The notes: generated by a model not told the origin, from the letters alone. Positions 1-8,788 are shown, counted from the first letter of the stretch. The stretch is 64,000 nt of DNA from Comamonas testosteroni (GCF_003569915.1 NZ_KZ984444.1:62001-126000); one strand, 5' to 3'. Made by a program: numbers and translations.

Positions 1-995
1 GCCTTGGCAATGGCGGCGGCCAGCATGCGCGGCACCAGATCCATGCGAGGGCTCAGAAATTCCTGGTTCATCTTGGCCTTGTATTCCTTGGCCCGGGCAT
101 CGAGCAGTGGGCGATCGGGCATGCCTGGGTGCGATTCGGCGACCCAGGTGATCTGGCCTACCTTGGTCTGAGAAACGGCGGTGACGGTACCGGGCATGCC
201 GCCAGCGCTATGGTTGAAGTAGCGCAGGTTGTAGCCGGCGTCGCCAGCTGATTTGAGCAGCAGCGTCAGATCCTGGCCCCAGTTACCGGTGATGACCGAG
301 TCCGTGCCCAGCTCCTTCATCTTGGAGACATAGGGGGCAAAGTCCTTGACGCGGCCAATGGGGTGCAGCATCTCCCCCACAAACTGGATATCGGGTCGGG
401 CCTTGCCCACCATCTCGCGGCCGTAGTTGGCCCATTGCTTGCCGTGGGCGTAGTCCTGGTTCAGCAGATAGACTTTTTTGATGTCTGGCTGGGTCTTGAT
501 GTAGTTGGCAATCGCCTGCATGCGCATGGCGGTGTTGGCATCAAACATGAAGTGCCAGAAGCTGCAGGACTTGCCAGTCAGCTCGGGGTCGATGGAGCTG
601 TGGTTGAGGATCAGCACCTCCTTGCCGGGATTGCGCTGGTTGTAGCGTGATGCAGCCTGCACCAGCGCCGTGACCACCGATGAGCCGGAGCCCCCGGTCA
701 CCACCACGCGCGCACCTTGGTCGATGGCGGCTTGCAGCGCGCTTTGGCTCTCCTGCGCGGAGAGCTTGCTGTCGAACTGCAGCAGCTGAAATTTGGCACC
801 GTTGTAGAGCCCGCCCTTGGCGTTGACATCGTCGACGGCATACAGCACATGGTTGCGCATCAGCTCACCCACATTGGAGAACGGCCCTGAAAGCTGATCG
901 ATGAACGCAATCTTGAAAGGCTCGGCCGTCTGGGCTGATGCGGCGCTGGCGCAAAGCGTTGCGGCAAGGGCAATGCTGGAAAAGCGAATGAACAT
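1..995 (-). CDS. Branched-chain amino-acid-type ABC transporter substrate-binding protein, partial
   Basis: The frame is open from the ATG at 995 to the left edge, so the C-terminus lies outside the window. A signal peptide with the end ASAASA-QT is followed by a mature start reading PFKIAFIDQLSGPFSNVGE, the usual opening of a type I periplasmic binding protein (LivJ-like, Peripla_BP_6). A GGAGA ribosome site sits about 8 bases upstream of the ATG. The protein should capture a small carboxylate or amino acid in the periplasm for an ABC importer; no permease or ATPase genes are visible on this side. The TetR gene at 1037-1861 lies upstream on the same strand, 41 bp away, so the two may be co-transcribed. 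The ligand cannot be read from the sequence. Confidence 0.88.
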   Translation of the reverse strand, partial: MFIRFSSIALAATLCASAASAQTAEPFKIAFIDQLSGPFSNVGELMRNHVLYAVDDVNAKGGLYNGAKFQLLQFDSKLSAQESQSALQAAIDQGARVVVTGGSGSSVVTALVQAASRYNQRNPGKEVLILNHSSIDPELTGKSCSFWHFMFDANTAMRMQAIANYIKTQPDIKKVYLLNQDYAHGKQWANYGREMVGKARPDIQFVGEMLHPIGRVKDFAPYVSKMKELGTDSVITGNWGQDLTLLLKSAGDAGYNLRYFNHSAGGMPGTVTAVSQTKVGQITWVAESHPGMPDRPLLDARAKEYKAKMNQEFLSPRMDLVPRMLAAAIAK

Positions 996-1036
996 ATCTT
1001 GTCTCCGATAGTGAAGGGGCCTTGGCCTGATGGCTC

Positions 1037-1861
1037 TTATGTGGAAGTACGAATGGTTGAAGTCCTGCGACTTTTCCTGGCAGGCTGAGGGGTGCCTGGA
1101 GCTGCTTGCCCGGCGGTGTCCGGCACCGGCAAAAAAGCGATGTTGGTAGGTGTCTTGCTTTGACGTTTGGCAGGTGCTTGCGCAGTGGTGCGCAGCCCCA
1201 GCACGCGGGTGGCCAGTTCGGTCAGCTCGACCACCATCTCGGCCGGGCCCAGGCGGCCGCCTGGCTGATACCAGTGGTAGAGAAAGCCCGGCAGGCTGCA
1301 GGCGGCCTGGGCGGTGATGCGCGCCTCGCGAAAATCAAAATGTCCGCTGGCACGACCTTCCTCAAGCAGCGCGCAGAAGTCGCGATAGAACTTTTGTGCC
1401 ACGGCGCGCGAAGCCTTGAGGTAGACAGGGCTGAAGGCCTGCGGCTCCCGGTAGGGGAAGAAGGCCGCCGGATAGTGCGCAATGGTGGCGGCAATCAGGC
1501 GCTGCAGACCATCAATGGCTTTTTCGTGCGCGGGGCGCGGATCGTCGGCGGCAAAGTCCAGGACAGTGAAGCAGGCCTCGGTGGGGGCCCAGCACAGGGT
1601 CTCGAAGATCTCCTGCTTGTTGCGGAAGTAGTAGTAGACAAAGGGCTTGGTCACGCCCAGCGATTGCACGATCTGTTCGATGGTGGTGTTGGCGTAGCCG
1701 TTGCGGTCAAACAGGGCTTCTGCAGCCTTGAGAATGCGCTCGCGCTTTTCGTCGGAGCCTGCCGTGGGCAGGCGCTGACGACCGCGCGGCGCAGCAGGAG
1801 CCGGAGGGAGCTGGCTAGTCTTTCTGGACGTGGCGGACATGAGGGTTTTCGTGTGTCGCAT
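1037..1861 (-). CDS. TetR-family transcriptional regulator
   Basis: Residues about 36-82 form a TetR_N helix-turn-helix: ILKAAEALFDRNGYANTTIEQI, then the recognition stretch GVTKPFVYYYFRNKQEIFE. The remainder (about 85-230) would be the ligand-binding and dimer domain, and the last 40 residues are Arg/Pro/Thr-rich and look disordered. At 274 aa it is longer than most TetR proteins because of basic tails at both ends. An alternative ATG at 1840 would remove seven residues. The gene is divergent from the acyl-CoA ligase at 2005, and two matching half-palindromes lie between them, so it probably represses the ligase/carboxylase genes in response to an acyl-CoA or the parent acid. That role is inferred from position. 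Confidence 0.9.
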   Translation of the reverse strand: MRHTKTLMSATSRKTSQLPPAPAAPRGRQRLPTAGSDEKRERILKAAEALFDRNGYANTTIEQIVQSLGVTKPFVYYYFRNKQEIFETLCWAPTEACFTVLDFAADDPRPAHEKAIDGLQRLIAATIAHYPAAFFPYREPQAFSPVYLKASRAVAQKFYRDFCALLEEGRASGHFDFREARITAQAACSLPGFLYHWYQPGGRLGPAEMVVELTELATRVLGLRTTAQAPAKRQSKTPTNIAFLPVPDTAGQAAPGTPQPARKSRRTSTIRTST

Positions 1862-1865
1862 TCGT

Positions 1866-1902
1866 TATACCGATGGGTAGTAATGTTCTACCAGTGGGTA
1901 TA
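1866..1902. promoter_or_regulatory. Twin TACC-N4-GGTA operator candidate for the TetR regulator
   Basis: Two copies of a 12-bp palindrome with the pattern TACC-N4-GGTA (TACCGATGGGTA at 1868-1879 and TACCAGTGGGTA at 1889-1900) have centres 21 bp apart, two helical turns. Together they form a larger imperfect inverted repeat (12 of 15 positions) from 1866 to 1902. They lie directly upstream of the TetR start codon in the divergent gap to the acyl-CoA ligase. TetR dimers typically bind such palindromes. Assignment to this regulator is inferred. Confidence 0.65.
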
Positions 1903-2004
1903 CATTGGCAAGACGCCGAGCAGCAGATTGCACTAAGGCAATCCCTGAGAAAGCCCGCAAAGTGGCGCCAGTGCTCGGTTTCCACCAGACACCAAGGAGA
2001 CACC

Positions 2005-3603
2005 ATGGCTGAATCTGCGTCCCTCATCCCCTTGTTTGAGGCCCTGCGCCGTAATGCGCGCAATCATCCGGAGCGTGATGCCTACATCTGGTACGGCCAG
2101 CACATCAGCTGGCGCCAGATGGATGACGCCAGCGATGCAGTGGCAGCCCATCTGCAGCAGTTGGGTGTCAAAAAAGGCGAACCGGTGGCGCTGTTCATGA
2201 ACAACTGCCCGCAGTACATCGTGGCGCATTACGCAGCGCAGAAAATAGGCGGCATCGTCTGCCCCTGTGGGCCGCTGAACAAGGAGCATGAGCTGGAATA
2301 TCAGCTCAACGACTTGCAGGCGCGCATCATCATCGCCGCCGATGTGTTGCTGCCCGTGGTGGACAAGGTTCGCTCCATCACCAAGCTGGAGCATGTACTG
2401 GCCGTGCGTTATGGCGACTGGCTGCCTGCGCAGCCCACGCTGCAATTGCCTGCCGAGCTGCAGGCGCCGGTGCAGGCGCTGCCAGCGAATGTGCAGTCGT
2501 TCTGGGACGTGATGCACAGCGGCGCCAGACCCCAGGCCGTGGCTCTGAGCATGGACGATGTGGCACTGATGACCTACACCTCGGGCACCACCGGTCTGCC
2601 CAAGGGGGCGATGCTGAGCTTTGGCAGCGCGGCCTACAAGACGGCGGGAGCCTCCGACATCACTGGCGTGAGCGATCAGGATGTGCTGCTGGCCGTTGCG
2701 CCGCTCTATCACATTGCCGGCATGTCCATGGGGGTGAACATGCCTGTGCATTCTGGCGCGCCCTGCGTGCTGCTGCACCGCTTTGACCCGGTGGCCGTGG
2801 CCCAGGCCATCGAGCGTTACCGCGTGACCTGGTGGTACAGCATTGCGCCCATGAATGTGGCCATCATGCAACTGCCTGGCGTGGAGAAGATGGACTTCAG
2901 CTCGCTGCGCCGCAATACGGTCACCAGCTTTGGCATTACCTACACCGAAGACCTGGCGCAGAAGTGGCGCAAATTTGCGCCCAACGCGGTGTCCAGTGAA
3001 GCCTCGTATGGCCTGTCCGAGACTCACACCATGGACACTTATATGCCCGGCGATGCCATCCGCTGGGGCACGCATGGCAAGCCTGCGCCGGGCAATGAAA
3101 TCCGCGTGATCGACCCGGAAACCGGCACCGCTCTTGCGCCCAACGAAGTGGGTGAAATCATCATTCGTGGCCCAGGCAACTTCAAAGGCTACTGGAACAA
3201 GCCCGATGCCACGGCCAAGACGCTCAAGGACGGCTGGGTGCATACCGGGGACATGGGCAAGTTCGATGAAGATGGCTATCTCACCTTCATTGGCCGCTTC
3301 AAGGAAATGATCAAGGTCTCGGGCTACAGCGTCTTTCCCGAAGAGGTCGAGACCATTCTGATCAAGCACCCTGCGGTGGCGCAAGCAGCCGTGATCGGCG
3401 TGCCCGATCCGCAAAAAGGCGAAATCGTGCGTGCTTTCATCGTCTGCAAACCGGGGCAGAGTGTGGATGCCGATGCGTTGCTGGCCTGGTCCAAGGAGAA
3501 CATGGCCAACTACAAGGCACCCCGGGAGGTTCGCTTTATCGACGCCCTGCCTGCCACGGGTGCGGGCAAGGTGCTGCGGCGCTTGCTGCGCGACATTCCT
3601 TGA
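2005..3603 (+). CDS. AMP-forming acyl-CoA synthetase (fatty/aromatic acid-CoA ligase)
   Basis: A 532-aa ANL-superfamily adenylating enzyme that activates a carboxylic acid to its CoA thioester via an acyl-AMP. Visible motifs: the P-loop core MTYTSGTTGLPKGAML, the A5-like YGLSETHT, the A7-A8 region DGWVHTGDMGKFDEDGYL followed by GRFKEMIKVSGYSVFPEEVE, and the C-terminal catalytic lysine region ATGAGKVLRR. The start at 2005 is chosen because AAGGAGA lies 5 bases upstream; the frame remains open further upstream without a better signal. It is followed after 71 bp by a single-chain acyl-CoA carboxylase, so the acid is probably activated and then carboxylated. Substrate chain length or ring type is not evident. 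The divergent TetR gene is the likely repressor. Confidence 0.93.
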   Translation: MAESASLIPLFEALRRNARNHPERDAYIWYGQHISWRQMDDASDAVAAHLQQLGVKKGEPVALFMNNCPQYIVAHYAAQKIGGIVCPCGPLNKEHELEYQLNDLQARIIIAADVLLPVVDKVRSITKLEHVLAVRYGDWLPAQPTLQLPAELQAPVQALPANVQSFWDVMHSGARPQAVALSMDDVALMTYTSGTTGLPKGAMLSFGSAAYKTAGASDITGVSDQDVLLAVAPLYHIAGMSMGVNMPVHSGAPCVLLHRFDPVAVAQAIERYRVTWWYSIAPMNVAIMQLPGVEKMDFSSLRRNTVTSFGITYTEDLAQKWRKFAPNAVSSEASYGLSETHTMDTYMPGDAIRWGTHGKPAPGNEIRVIDPETGTALAPNEVGEIIIRGPGNFKGYWNKPDATAKTLKDGWVHTGDMGKFDEDGYLTFIGRFKEMIKVSGYSVFPEEVETILIKHPAVAQAAVIGVPDPQKGEIVRAFIVCKPGQSVDADALLAWSKENMANYKAPREVRFIDALPATGAGKVLRRLLRDIP

Positions 3604-3655
3604 CTAAAAACGGCTACAGCCTAAATCAATAAAGCACTGGTAGCTATCAAAAAAA
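3604..3655 (-). repeat. Dispersed TAGCT repeat, copy 1 (intergenic)
   Basis: In reverse orientation this reads TTTTTTTGATAGCTACCAG, then TTTATTGATTTAGGCTGTAG and TTTTTAG. It matches the family seen about a dozen times in this window: GATAGCT, then an A/T-rich centre, then a G-A-C-T-A/G-A-G-like block, then T-rich sequence. It begins immediately after the ligase stop codon and ends 20 bp before the carboxylase start. Confidence 0.6.
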
Positions 3656-3674
3656 GAGTCAGAGCGAGAGTCCT

Positions 3675-6600
3675 ATGTTTGAAAAAGTCCTGATCGCCAA
3701 TCGCGGCGAAATCGCGCTGCGCATTATTCGTGCGCTGCAGGAGCTGGGCATTGCCAGCCTGGCCATCTATGCGCAAGACGATGCCGCTGCCCCCCATGTG
3801 GCCGCAGCCGATGAGGCCGTTGCGCTCAACGCCAGCGGCCCCTCGGCCTATCTGGATGGCGCACATCTGCTGCAGATTGCGCGTGAGCATGGCTGTGATG
3901 CGCTGCACCCCGGTTATGGCTTTCTGAGCGAGAACGCCGAGTTCGCCACCGCCTGTGCGGTAGCGGGCGTGCGCTTCATCGGCCCCACGCCTGGGCAACT
4001 GGCGCTGCTGGGCGATAAGGCCCGGGCCCGTGCGCTGGCGCAGCAATGCGGCGTGCCGCTGATGCCCGGCAGCTCCGAAGCCGTGACGCTGCAAGAGGTG
4101 CAGAGCTTCTTTGCCAAGCAGCAGGCCGATGGTGCCAGCGGCATCATGATCAAGGCCATTGGCGGTGGCGGCGGGCGCGGCATGCGCGCCGTGGTGAATG
4201 CCGACGATGTGGCTGCCGCCTATGAGCGCTGCCGCAGCGAAGCCAAGGCGGCTTTTGGCGTGGACGGCGTCTATGTGGAGCGCTTGATGACGGGCGCGCG
4301 CCATATCGAGGTGCAGGTGCTGGGCGATGGCAGCGAGTGGCCGATGGCACTGGGTGAGCGTGAATGCACGCTGCAGCGCCGCTTTCAGAAGCTGGTGGAG
4401 ATTGCGCCCAGCCCCAGCCTGACGGATGAGCTGCGCGAGCGCATCACCAAAGACGCGCTGCGCATGGCGGCGGATATTCGCTACGAAAGTCTGGGCACTT
4501 TCGAGTTTCTGGTGGACCTCAAGTCCCAGACGCTGCCCTATGTGTTTATCGAAGCCAACCCGCGCCTACAGGTTGAGCACACCATCACCGAAGAAGTTTT
4601 TGGTGTCGATCTGGTGCAGGCCCAGATTCGCATTGCGGCGGGCGATCATTTCAGCGACCTGGGGCTGGATGTGAACCAGCCGCCAAAGCCGCGCGGCTAT
4701 GCCATGCAGTGGCGCATCAATGCCGAAACGCTGGACGCGGAGGGCAACTCCCGCCCCGGCAGCGGCCGCATCAGCGAGCTGCGCTGGCCGCAAGGCCCCG
4801 GCATTCGCATCGACAGCCATGCGGTGCAGGGCGGCAGTCCCTCGCCGCATTACGACACGCTGCTGGCCAAGCTCATCGTGCACAGCAATGCACCACGTTT
4901 TGACGATGTGCTGCGCCGCTCCCAGCGCGCGCTGGCCGATAGCCGCATCGCAGGTTTCGCGACCAATCTGCCGCTGCTGCAGGCGTTGGCTGCGAGAGAT
5001 GAAATGCAGTCGCAGGCCGTGCATACGCGCTGGCTGGAGGAGGTGTTGCCAGAGTTGCTGGATGCTTCTAAAAAGATAGCTGAAAGCCTAAATCAATCAA
5101 GGACTGAAGAGCAAAACGATTCAAATTCTGCCGTGCAGAGCACTCAGGCGCCCGAAGGCGCGGTGCTGGCGCCCATGCCGGCCAAGGTGGTTCAGTGGTC
5201 CGTTGCGGCCGGTGATGTGGTGGCCAAGGGCGCGGAGCTGGGCGTGCTGGAAGCCATGAAGATGCAGCATGTGTTGTTTGCGCAAACGGCGGGCGTAGTG
5301 CAGGAATTGCTGGCCGCGCCAGGCAGCTATGTGGCGCAGGACCAGCCCCTGCTGGTGCTGGCGCAGGCCCAGGGCGATGACGCACACGCCGAAGTGGCGC
5401 AGCAGGAGCAGGACCCCGCGCATATCCGCGCCGACTTGCAACGCGTGCTCGATCGCCATGCTTTCACGCTGGATGCCGCCCGCCCCGAAGCCATGGCCAA
5501 GCGCCATGCGCAAGGCAGCCGCAGTGCACGCGAGAACATTGCCGATCTGTGCGATGAAGGCAGCTTTATCGAATACGGCACGCTGGCGATTGCCGCGCAG
5601 ACGCGCCGCCGCAGCATTGAAGACCTGGTCGCCAACACGCCTGCGGACGGCATGGTGACCGGCATTGGCTCCATCAATGCCGCGCAGTTTGGCGAAGAAA
5701 AATCGCGCACCGTCGTCATGTCGTACGACGCCACAGTGCTGGCGGGCACGCAGGGCTCGCGCAACCACGCCAAGACCGACCGCATGCTGGGCATTGCCCT
5801 GCAGCAAAAGCTGCCCGTGGTGCTGTTTGCCGAAGGCGGCGGTGGCCGCCCCGGTGATACCGACACGCCCGTGGTGGCGGGCCTGCATGTCCACACTTTT
5901 GCGGCCTATGCGGCGCTGTCGGGGCAGGTGCCGGTGGTGGGTATTACCCATGGCCGCTGCTTTGCGGGCAATGCGGCGCTGCTGGGTTGCAGCGACGTCA
6001 TCATCGCCACGCGCAGCAGCAATATCGGCATGGGCGGCCCGGCCATGATCGAAGGCGGCGGGCTGGGCGTTTTCAAGCCCGAGCAGGTCGGCCCTGCCAG
6101 CTTGCAGCATGGCAATGGCGTGATCGACATTCTGGTGGACGATGAAGCACAGGCCGTGGCTGCGGCCAAGCTGTATCTGTCGTTCTTCCAGGGCCGCACG
6201 GATGAATGGGCAGCGCCCGATCAGCGCAAGCTGCGCCATGTGGTGCCGGAGAACCGTCTGCGCGCCTATGACACACGCGCCGCCATGCAGGGTCTGGTCG
6301 ATGAAGGCAGTTTGCTCATGCTGCGCACCGGCTTTGGTCAGGGCATACACACGGCGCTGGCGCGTATCGAAGGCAGGCCAGTCGGCCTGCTGGCCAACAA
6401 CCCCAGCCATCTGGGCGGGGCGATCGATGCCGATGCCGCAGACAAGGCCGCGCGCTTTATGCAGCTATGCAATGCACATGGCATTGCGCTCATCAGTCTG
6501 GTCGATACGCCGGGCTTCATGGTGGGGCCGGACATCGAAGCCACCGCCCAGGTGCGCCATGTCAGCCGCCTGTTTGTGACGGCAGCCAAGCTGCGCGTGC

Positions 6601-6968
6601 CTTACTTCAGCGTGGTGCTGCGCAAGGGCTACGGGCTGGGTGCCATGGGCATGACGGCGGGCAGCTTTCACGCGCCCATCTTCAACGTGGCCTGGCCCAC
6701 GGGCGAGTTTGGTGCCATGGGGCTGGAAGGCGCGGTGCGCCTGGGTTTCCGCAAGGAACTGGAAGCTCTGCCCGAAGGCGAGCAGCGCGACGCGCTGTTC
6801 CAGAAACTGCTGGCCCAGCAGTATGCGCACGGCGAGGCCATGCACATGGCATCCACGCTGGAGATAGATGCCGTGATCGACCCGGCGGACACGCGCAGCT
6901 GGCTGGTGCGCGGGCTGGCGGGTGCGCAACTGCGCGATGTGCCGGGACGGTTTGTCGACACCTGGTGA
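3675..6968 (+). CDS. Single-chain biotin-dependent acyl-CoA carboxylase (BC-BCCP-CT)
   Basis: A 1097-aa fusion holding all parts of a biotin carboxylase. Residues 1-450 are biotin carboxylase (start VLIANRGEIALRI; ATP-grasp glycine loop GGGGGRGMR). About 495-565 is the biotinyl domain, with EAMKM at 526-530 and the biotinylated lysine K529. About 590-1097 is the carboxyltransferase (crotonase fold, with motifs such as GGGGRPGDTDTP and DTPGFMVGPDIEA). This layout matches the long-chain acyl-CoA carboxylase (LCC) type described from Mycobacterium avium rather than multi-subunit ACC/PCC. It would carboxylate an acyl-CoA, plausibly the product of the upstream ligase. Residues about 466-485, between BC and BCCP, are encoded by a copy of the dispersed repeat. 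A strong hairpin with a T run follows the stop. Confidence 0.92.
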   Translation: MFEKVLIANRGEIALRIIRALQELGIASLAIYAQDDAAAPHVAAADEAVALNASGPSAYLDGAHLLQIAREHGCDALHPGYGFLSENAEFATACAVAGVRFIGPTPGQLALLGDKARARALAQQCGVPLMPGSSEAVTLQEVQSFFAKQQADGASGIMIKAIGGGGGRGMRAVVNADDVAAAYERCRSEAKAAFGVDGVYVERLMTGARHIEVQVLGDGSEWPMALGERECTLQRRFQKLVEIAPSPSLTDELRERITKDALRMAADIRYESLGTFEFLVDLKSQTLPYVFIEANPRLQVEHTITEEVFGVDLVQAQIRIAAGDHFSDLGLDVNQPPKPRGYAMQWRINAETLDAEGNSRPGSGRISELRWPQGPGIRIDSHAVQGGSPSPHYDTLLAKLIVHSNAPRFDDVLRRSQRALADSRIAGFATNLPLLQALAARDEMQSQAVHTRWLEEVLPELLDASKKIAESLNQSRTEEQNDSNSAVQSTQAPEGAVLAPMPAKVVQWSVAAGDVVAKGAELGVLEAMKMQHVLFAQTAGVVQELLAAPGSYVAQDQPLLVLAQAQGDDAHAEVAQQEQDPAHIRADLQRVLDRHAFTLDAARPEAMAKRHAQGSRSARENIADLCDEGSFIEYGTLAIAAQTRRRSIEDLVANTPADGMVTGIGSINAAQFGEEKSRTVVMSYDATVLAGTQGSRNHAKTDRMLGIALQQKLPVVLFAEGGGGRPGDTDTPVVAGLHVHTFAAYAALSGQVPVVGITHGRCFAGNAALLGCSDVIIATRSSNIGMGGPAMIEGGGLGVFKPEQVGPASLQHGNGVIDILVDDEAQAVAAAKLYLSFFQGRTDEWAAPDQRKLRHVVPENRLRAYDTRAAMQGLVDEGSLLMLRTGFGQGIHTALARIEGRPVGLLANNPSHLGGAIDADAADKAARFMQLCNAHGIALISLVDTPGFMVGPDIEATAQVRHVSRLFVTAAKLRVPYFSVVLRKGYGLGAMGMTAGSFHAPIFNVAWPTGEFGAMGLEGAVRLGFRKELEALPEGEQRDALFQKLLAQQYAHGEAMHMASTLEIDAVIDPADTRSWLVRGLAGAQLRDVPGRFVDTW
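5069..5125 (+). repeat. Dispersed TAGCT repeat, copy 2, inside the carboxylase gene
   Basis: The segment TAAAAAGATAGCTGAAAGCC, then TAAATCAATCAAGGACTGAAG and AAAACGATTCAAA, matches the intergenic repeat family but lies within the open frame. It encodes a Ser/Lys/Glu/Asn/Gln-rich linker (SKKIAESLNQSRTEEQ) between the biotin carboxylase and biotinyl domains. It is much richer in A and T than the surrounding codons. Confidence 0.6.
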
Positions 6969-6985
6969 ACCAGTCTTTGCACTAA

Positions 6986-7032
6986 ATGAGCAGACAGTGC
7001 TGAATACATCAGCGCTGGCTGCTCATGTTTTT
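6986..7032 (+). terminator. Rho-independent terminator after the acyl-CoA carboxylase
   Basis: ATGAGCAG (6986-6993) pairs with CTGCTCAT (7019-7026). An inner stem AGTGCTGA/TCAGCGCT has one wobble pair and closes on a 5-base loop. The stem is followed by GTTTTT. This separates the ligase/carboxylase unit from the aminotransferase. Confidence 0.75.
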
Positions 7033-7052
7033 GATATGTTCTCTATATCAAA
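7030..7052. promoter_or_regulatory. Perfect 8-bp inverted repeat upstream of the aminotransferase
   Basis: TTTGATAT (7030-7037) and ATATCAAA (7045-7052) form a perfect palindrome with a 7-base spacer, 88 bp upstream of the aminotransferase start. It overlaps the T tract of the preceding terminator by three bases. It could be an operator; no adjacent regulator gene identifies the protein. Confidence 0.4.
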
Positions 7053-7139
7053 GTGCTTAACTTGGCTCATGCTAAGCTGAAAGTCTTGATAAACAGCTAG
7101 GCAGCCGCAGTGCTGCAGCTATGAGACTGGAGAACTTTC

Positions 7140-8270
7140 ATGCCCGGACTTTTGCCCGACGTTGATCCCGATGGCCTGCTCGAATTTTCGGTGGTCTACA
7201 CCGACCGAGCACTCAACCACATGTCCAAGAAATTTGTGGGCGTGATGCAGGACATTCTGGGCGTGCTCAAAGAGGTCTATCACGCCAACACCGCCGTGCT
7301 GGTGCCCGGCAGCGGCACCTTCGGCATGGAAGCCGTGGCGCGCCAGTTTGCCAACCGCGAGAAGGTGCTGATCGTACGCAACGGCTGGTTTAGCTACCGC
7401 TGGACGCAGATCTTTGACGAAGGCGCGCTGGGCGGTGGCTCCATCGTCTGCAAGGCGCGCAAGCATGGCGAAGGCAGTCAGGACCCCTGGGCTCCCTGCC
7501 CGGCAGTGGACGTAGCCGAGACCATTCGCATTGATCGCCCCAAGGTCGTGTTTGCCCCGCATGTGGAAACGGCCAGCGGCATTTTGCTGCCCGACGACTA
7601 TCTGCGCACCATTGCCGATGCCGCGCACGATGTGGGTGCGCTGTTTGTGCTGGACTGTGTGGCCTCTGGCGCCATGTGGGTGGATATGGAAAAGACCGGT
7701 GTGGACGTGCTGATCTCCGCGCCGCAAAAGGGCTGGAGCAGCTCGCCCTGCTGCGCCATGGTCATGCTCTCAAAGCGTGCGCGTGAAGCGATTGAGCACA
7801 CGCAAAGCTCCAGCTTCTCCTGCGACTTGAAGAAGTGGATGCAGATTGCCGAAGGCTACGAAAAAGGCCAGCACGCTTATCACACGACCATGCCCACCGA
7901 TGCCTTGCTGCGCCTGCGCGATGTGATGCTGGAAACGCGCGAGTACGGCTTTGCCAAGGTGCGTGAAGAGCAGATCGCACTGGGCACCAAGGTGCGCGAA
8001 TTGCTGGAGTCCCGCGGCTTTCCCAGTGTGGCAGCCGAGGGCTTCAAGTCGCCGGGTGTGGTGGTCAGCTACACCACAGACCCTGAAATTCAAAGCGGCC
8101 GAGCCTTCCTGAAAGTAGGCCTGCAGACTGCATCGGGCGTGCCGCTGCAGTGCGACGAAGGCCCGGACTTCAAGACCTTCCGCCTGGGCCTGTTCGGTCT
8201 GGAAAAATGGCATAACGTCGATCGCACCGTCGCGCATCTGAGTAAGGCGCTGGACGATATCGGCGCCTGA
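7140..8270 (+). CDS. Class V pyridoxal-phosphate aminotransferase (alanine/serine-glyoxylate type)
   Basis: A 376-aa fold-type I aminotransferase. The segment LISAPQKGWSSSPCCAMVM carries the Schiff-base lysine K197, and LVPGSGTFGMEAVARQF in the N-terminal third is a cofactor-binding region typical of alanine-glyoxylate, serine-pyruvate and related enzymes (Aminotran_5). It would transfer an amino group between alanine or serine and a 2-oxo acid such as glyoxylate; the exact donor and acceptor cannot be fixed. The ATG at 7140 is the first codon and is preceded by a purine-rich GGAGAAC. The gene is separated from the carboxylase by a terminator, so it has its own promoter, possibly at the inverted repeat at 7030-7052. 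Confidence 0.88.
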   Translation: MPGLLPDVDPDGLLEFSVVYTDRALNHMSKKFVGVMQDILGVLKEVYHANTAVLVPGSGTFGMEAVARQFANREKVLIVRNGWFSYRWTQIFDEGALGGGSIVCKARKHGEGSQDPWAPCPAVDVAETIRIDRPKVVFAPHVETASGILLPDDYLRTIADAAHDVGALFVLDCVASGAMWVDMEKTGVDVLISAPQKGWSSSPCCAMVMLSKRAREAIEHTQSSSFSCDLKKWMQIAEGYEKGQHAYHTTMPTDALLRLRDVMLETREYGFAKVREEQIALGTKVRELLESRGFPSVAAEGFKSPGVVVSYTTDPEIQSGRAFLKVGLQTASGVPLQCDEGPDFKTFRLGLFGLEKWHNVDRTVAHLSKALDDIGA

Positions 8271-8314
8271 TAAAACGGCCTTCGGTCTGCTGTGCATTGA
8301 GTCAAGGAGATTTC

Positions 8315-8788
8315 ATGTCCTATCTGTCATTGCAAACACCCACTCTTTGCGCGCTGGCGCTGCTGGCCGCTTCGGCTGGGCAGACCGTACAGGCCAAACG
8401 TGCGCCCGGATACGACCGCCCGGCTGCCGTGAGCCGCTCGCTGTGCGAGAACGGCGTGGCTGCACCGGGCAGCGAAGCTGACAACAAGGTGCTGGCCGGT
8501 AGCCGCTGGCTCATCAAATACAAGACCGATGGCGAGCCGCCTCGTAGCTATGAGTTCAGGCTGCTGCCCGATGGCCATATGCGCAACGCCCACCCCAATG
8601 AGCGCACGCCTGACAATGACCTCTGGGAGTCCAAAGGACCGCAGGTCAAGCTGATGTTCAACGACGGTTATGCCGTGTACACGGGTGTCTTGAACAGCAA
8701 TGCAACCCAGATCAAGGGGCAGGCTGAAAACCGCGTCGGCAATCGCTGGCCGTGGACGGCCACCAGACTGGCACCTTGCTTGCCCTAG
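8315..8788 (+). CDS. Small secreted protein of unknown function (lipocalin-like composition)
   Basis: 157 aa. The ATG at 8315 follows AAGGAGA by 4 bases, which decides the start over a TTG six codons upstream. A signal peptide is evident (hydrophobic LCALALLAASAGQTVQA). The mature part has alternating short hydrophobic strands (SRWLIKYKT, YEFRLLPDG, VKLMFNDGYAVYTGVL, NRWPWTATRL), giving the impression of a small beta-barrel of lipocalin or META type. Two cysteines (in SLCENG and APCLP) could form a disulfide in the periplasm. It is followed by a periplasmic FKBP in the same direction. I do not recognise a family with certainty. Confidence 0.75.
   Translation: MSYLSLQTPTLCALALLAASAGQTVQAKRAPGYDRPAAVSRSLCENGVAAPGSEADNKVLAGSRWLIKYKTDGEPPRSYEFRLLPDGHMRNAHPNERTPDNDLWESKGPQVKLMFNDGYAVYTGVLNSNATQIKGQAENRVGNRWPWTATRLAPCLP

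Noticed and set aside
1933-3414. 493-codon minus-strand reading frame opposite the acyl-CoA ligase
   Set aside because: Composition rich in His, Arg and Gly with no recognisable fold; it mirrors the ligase codons.
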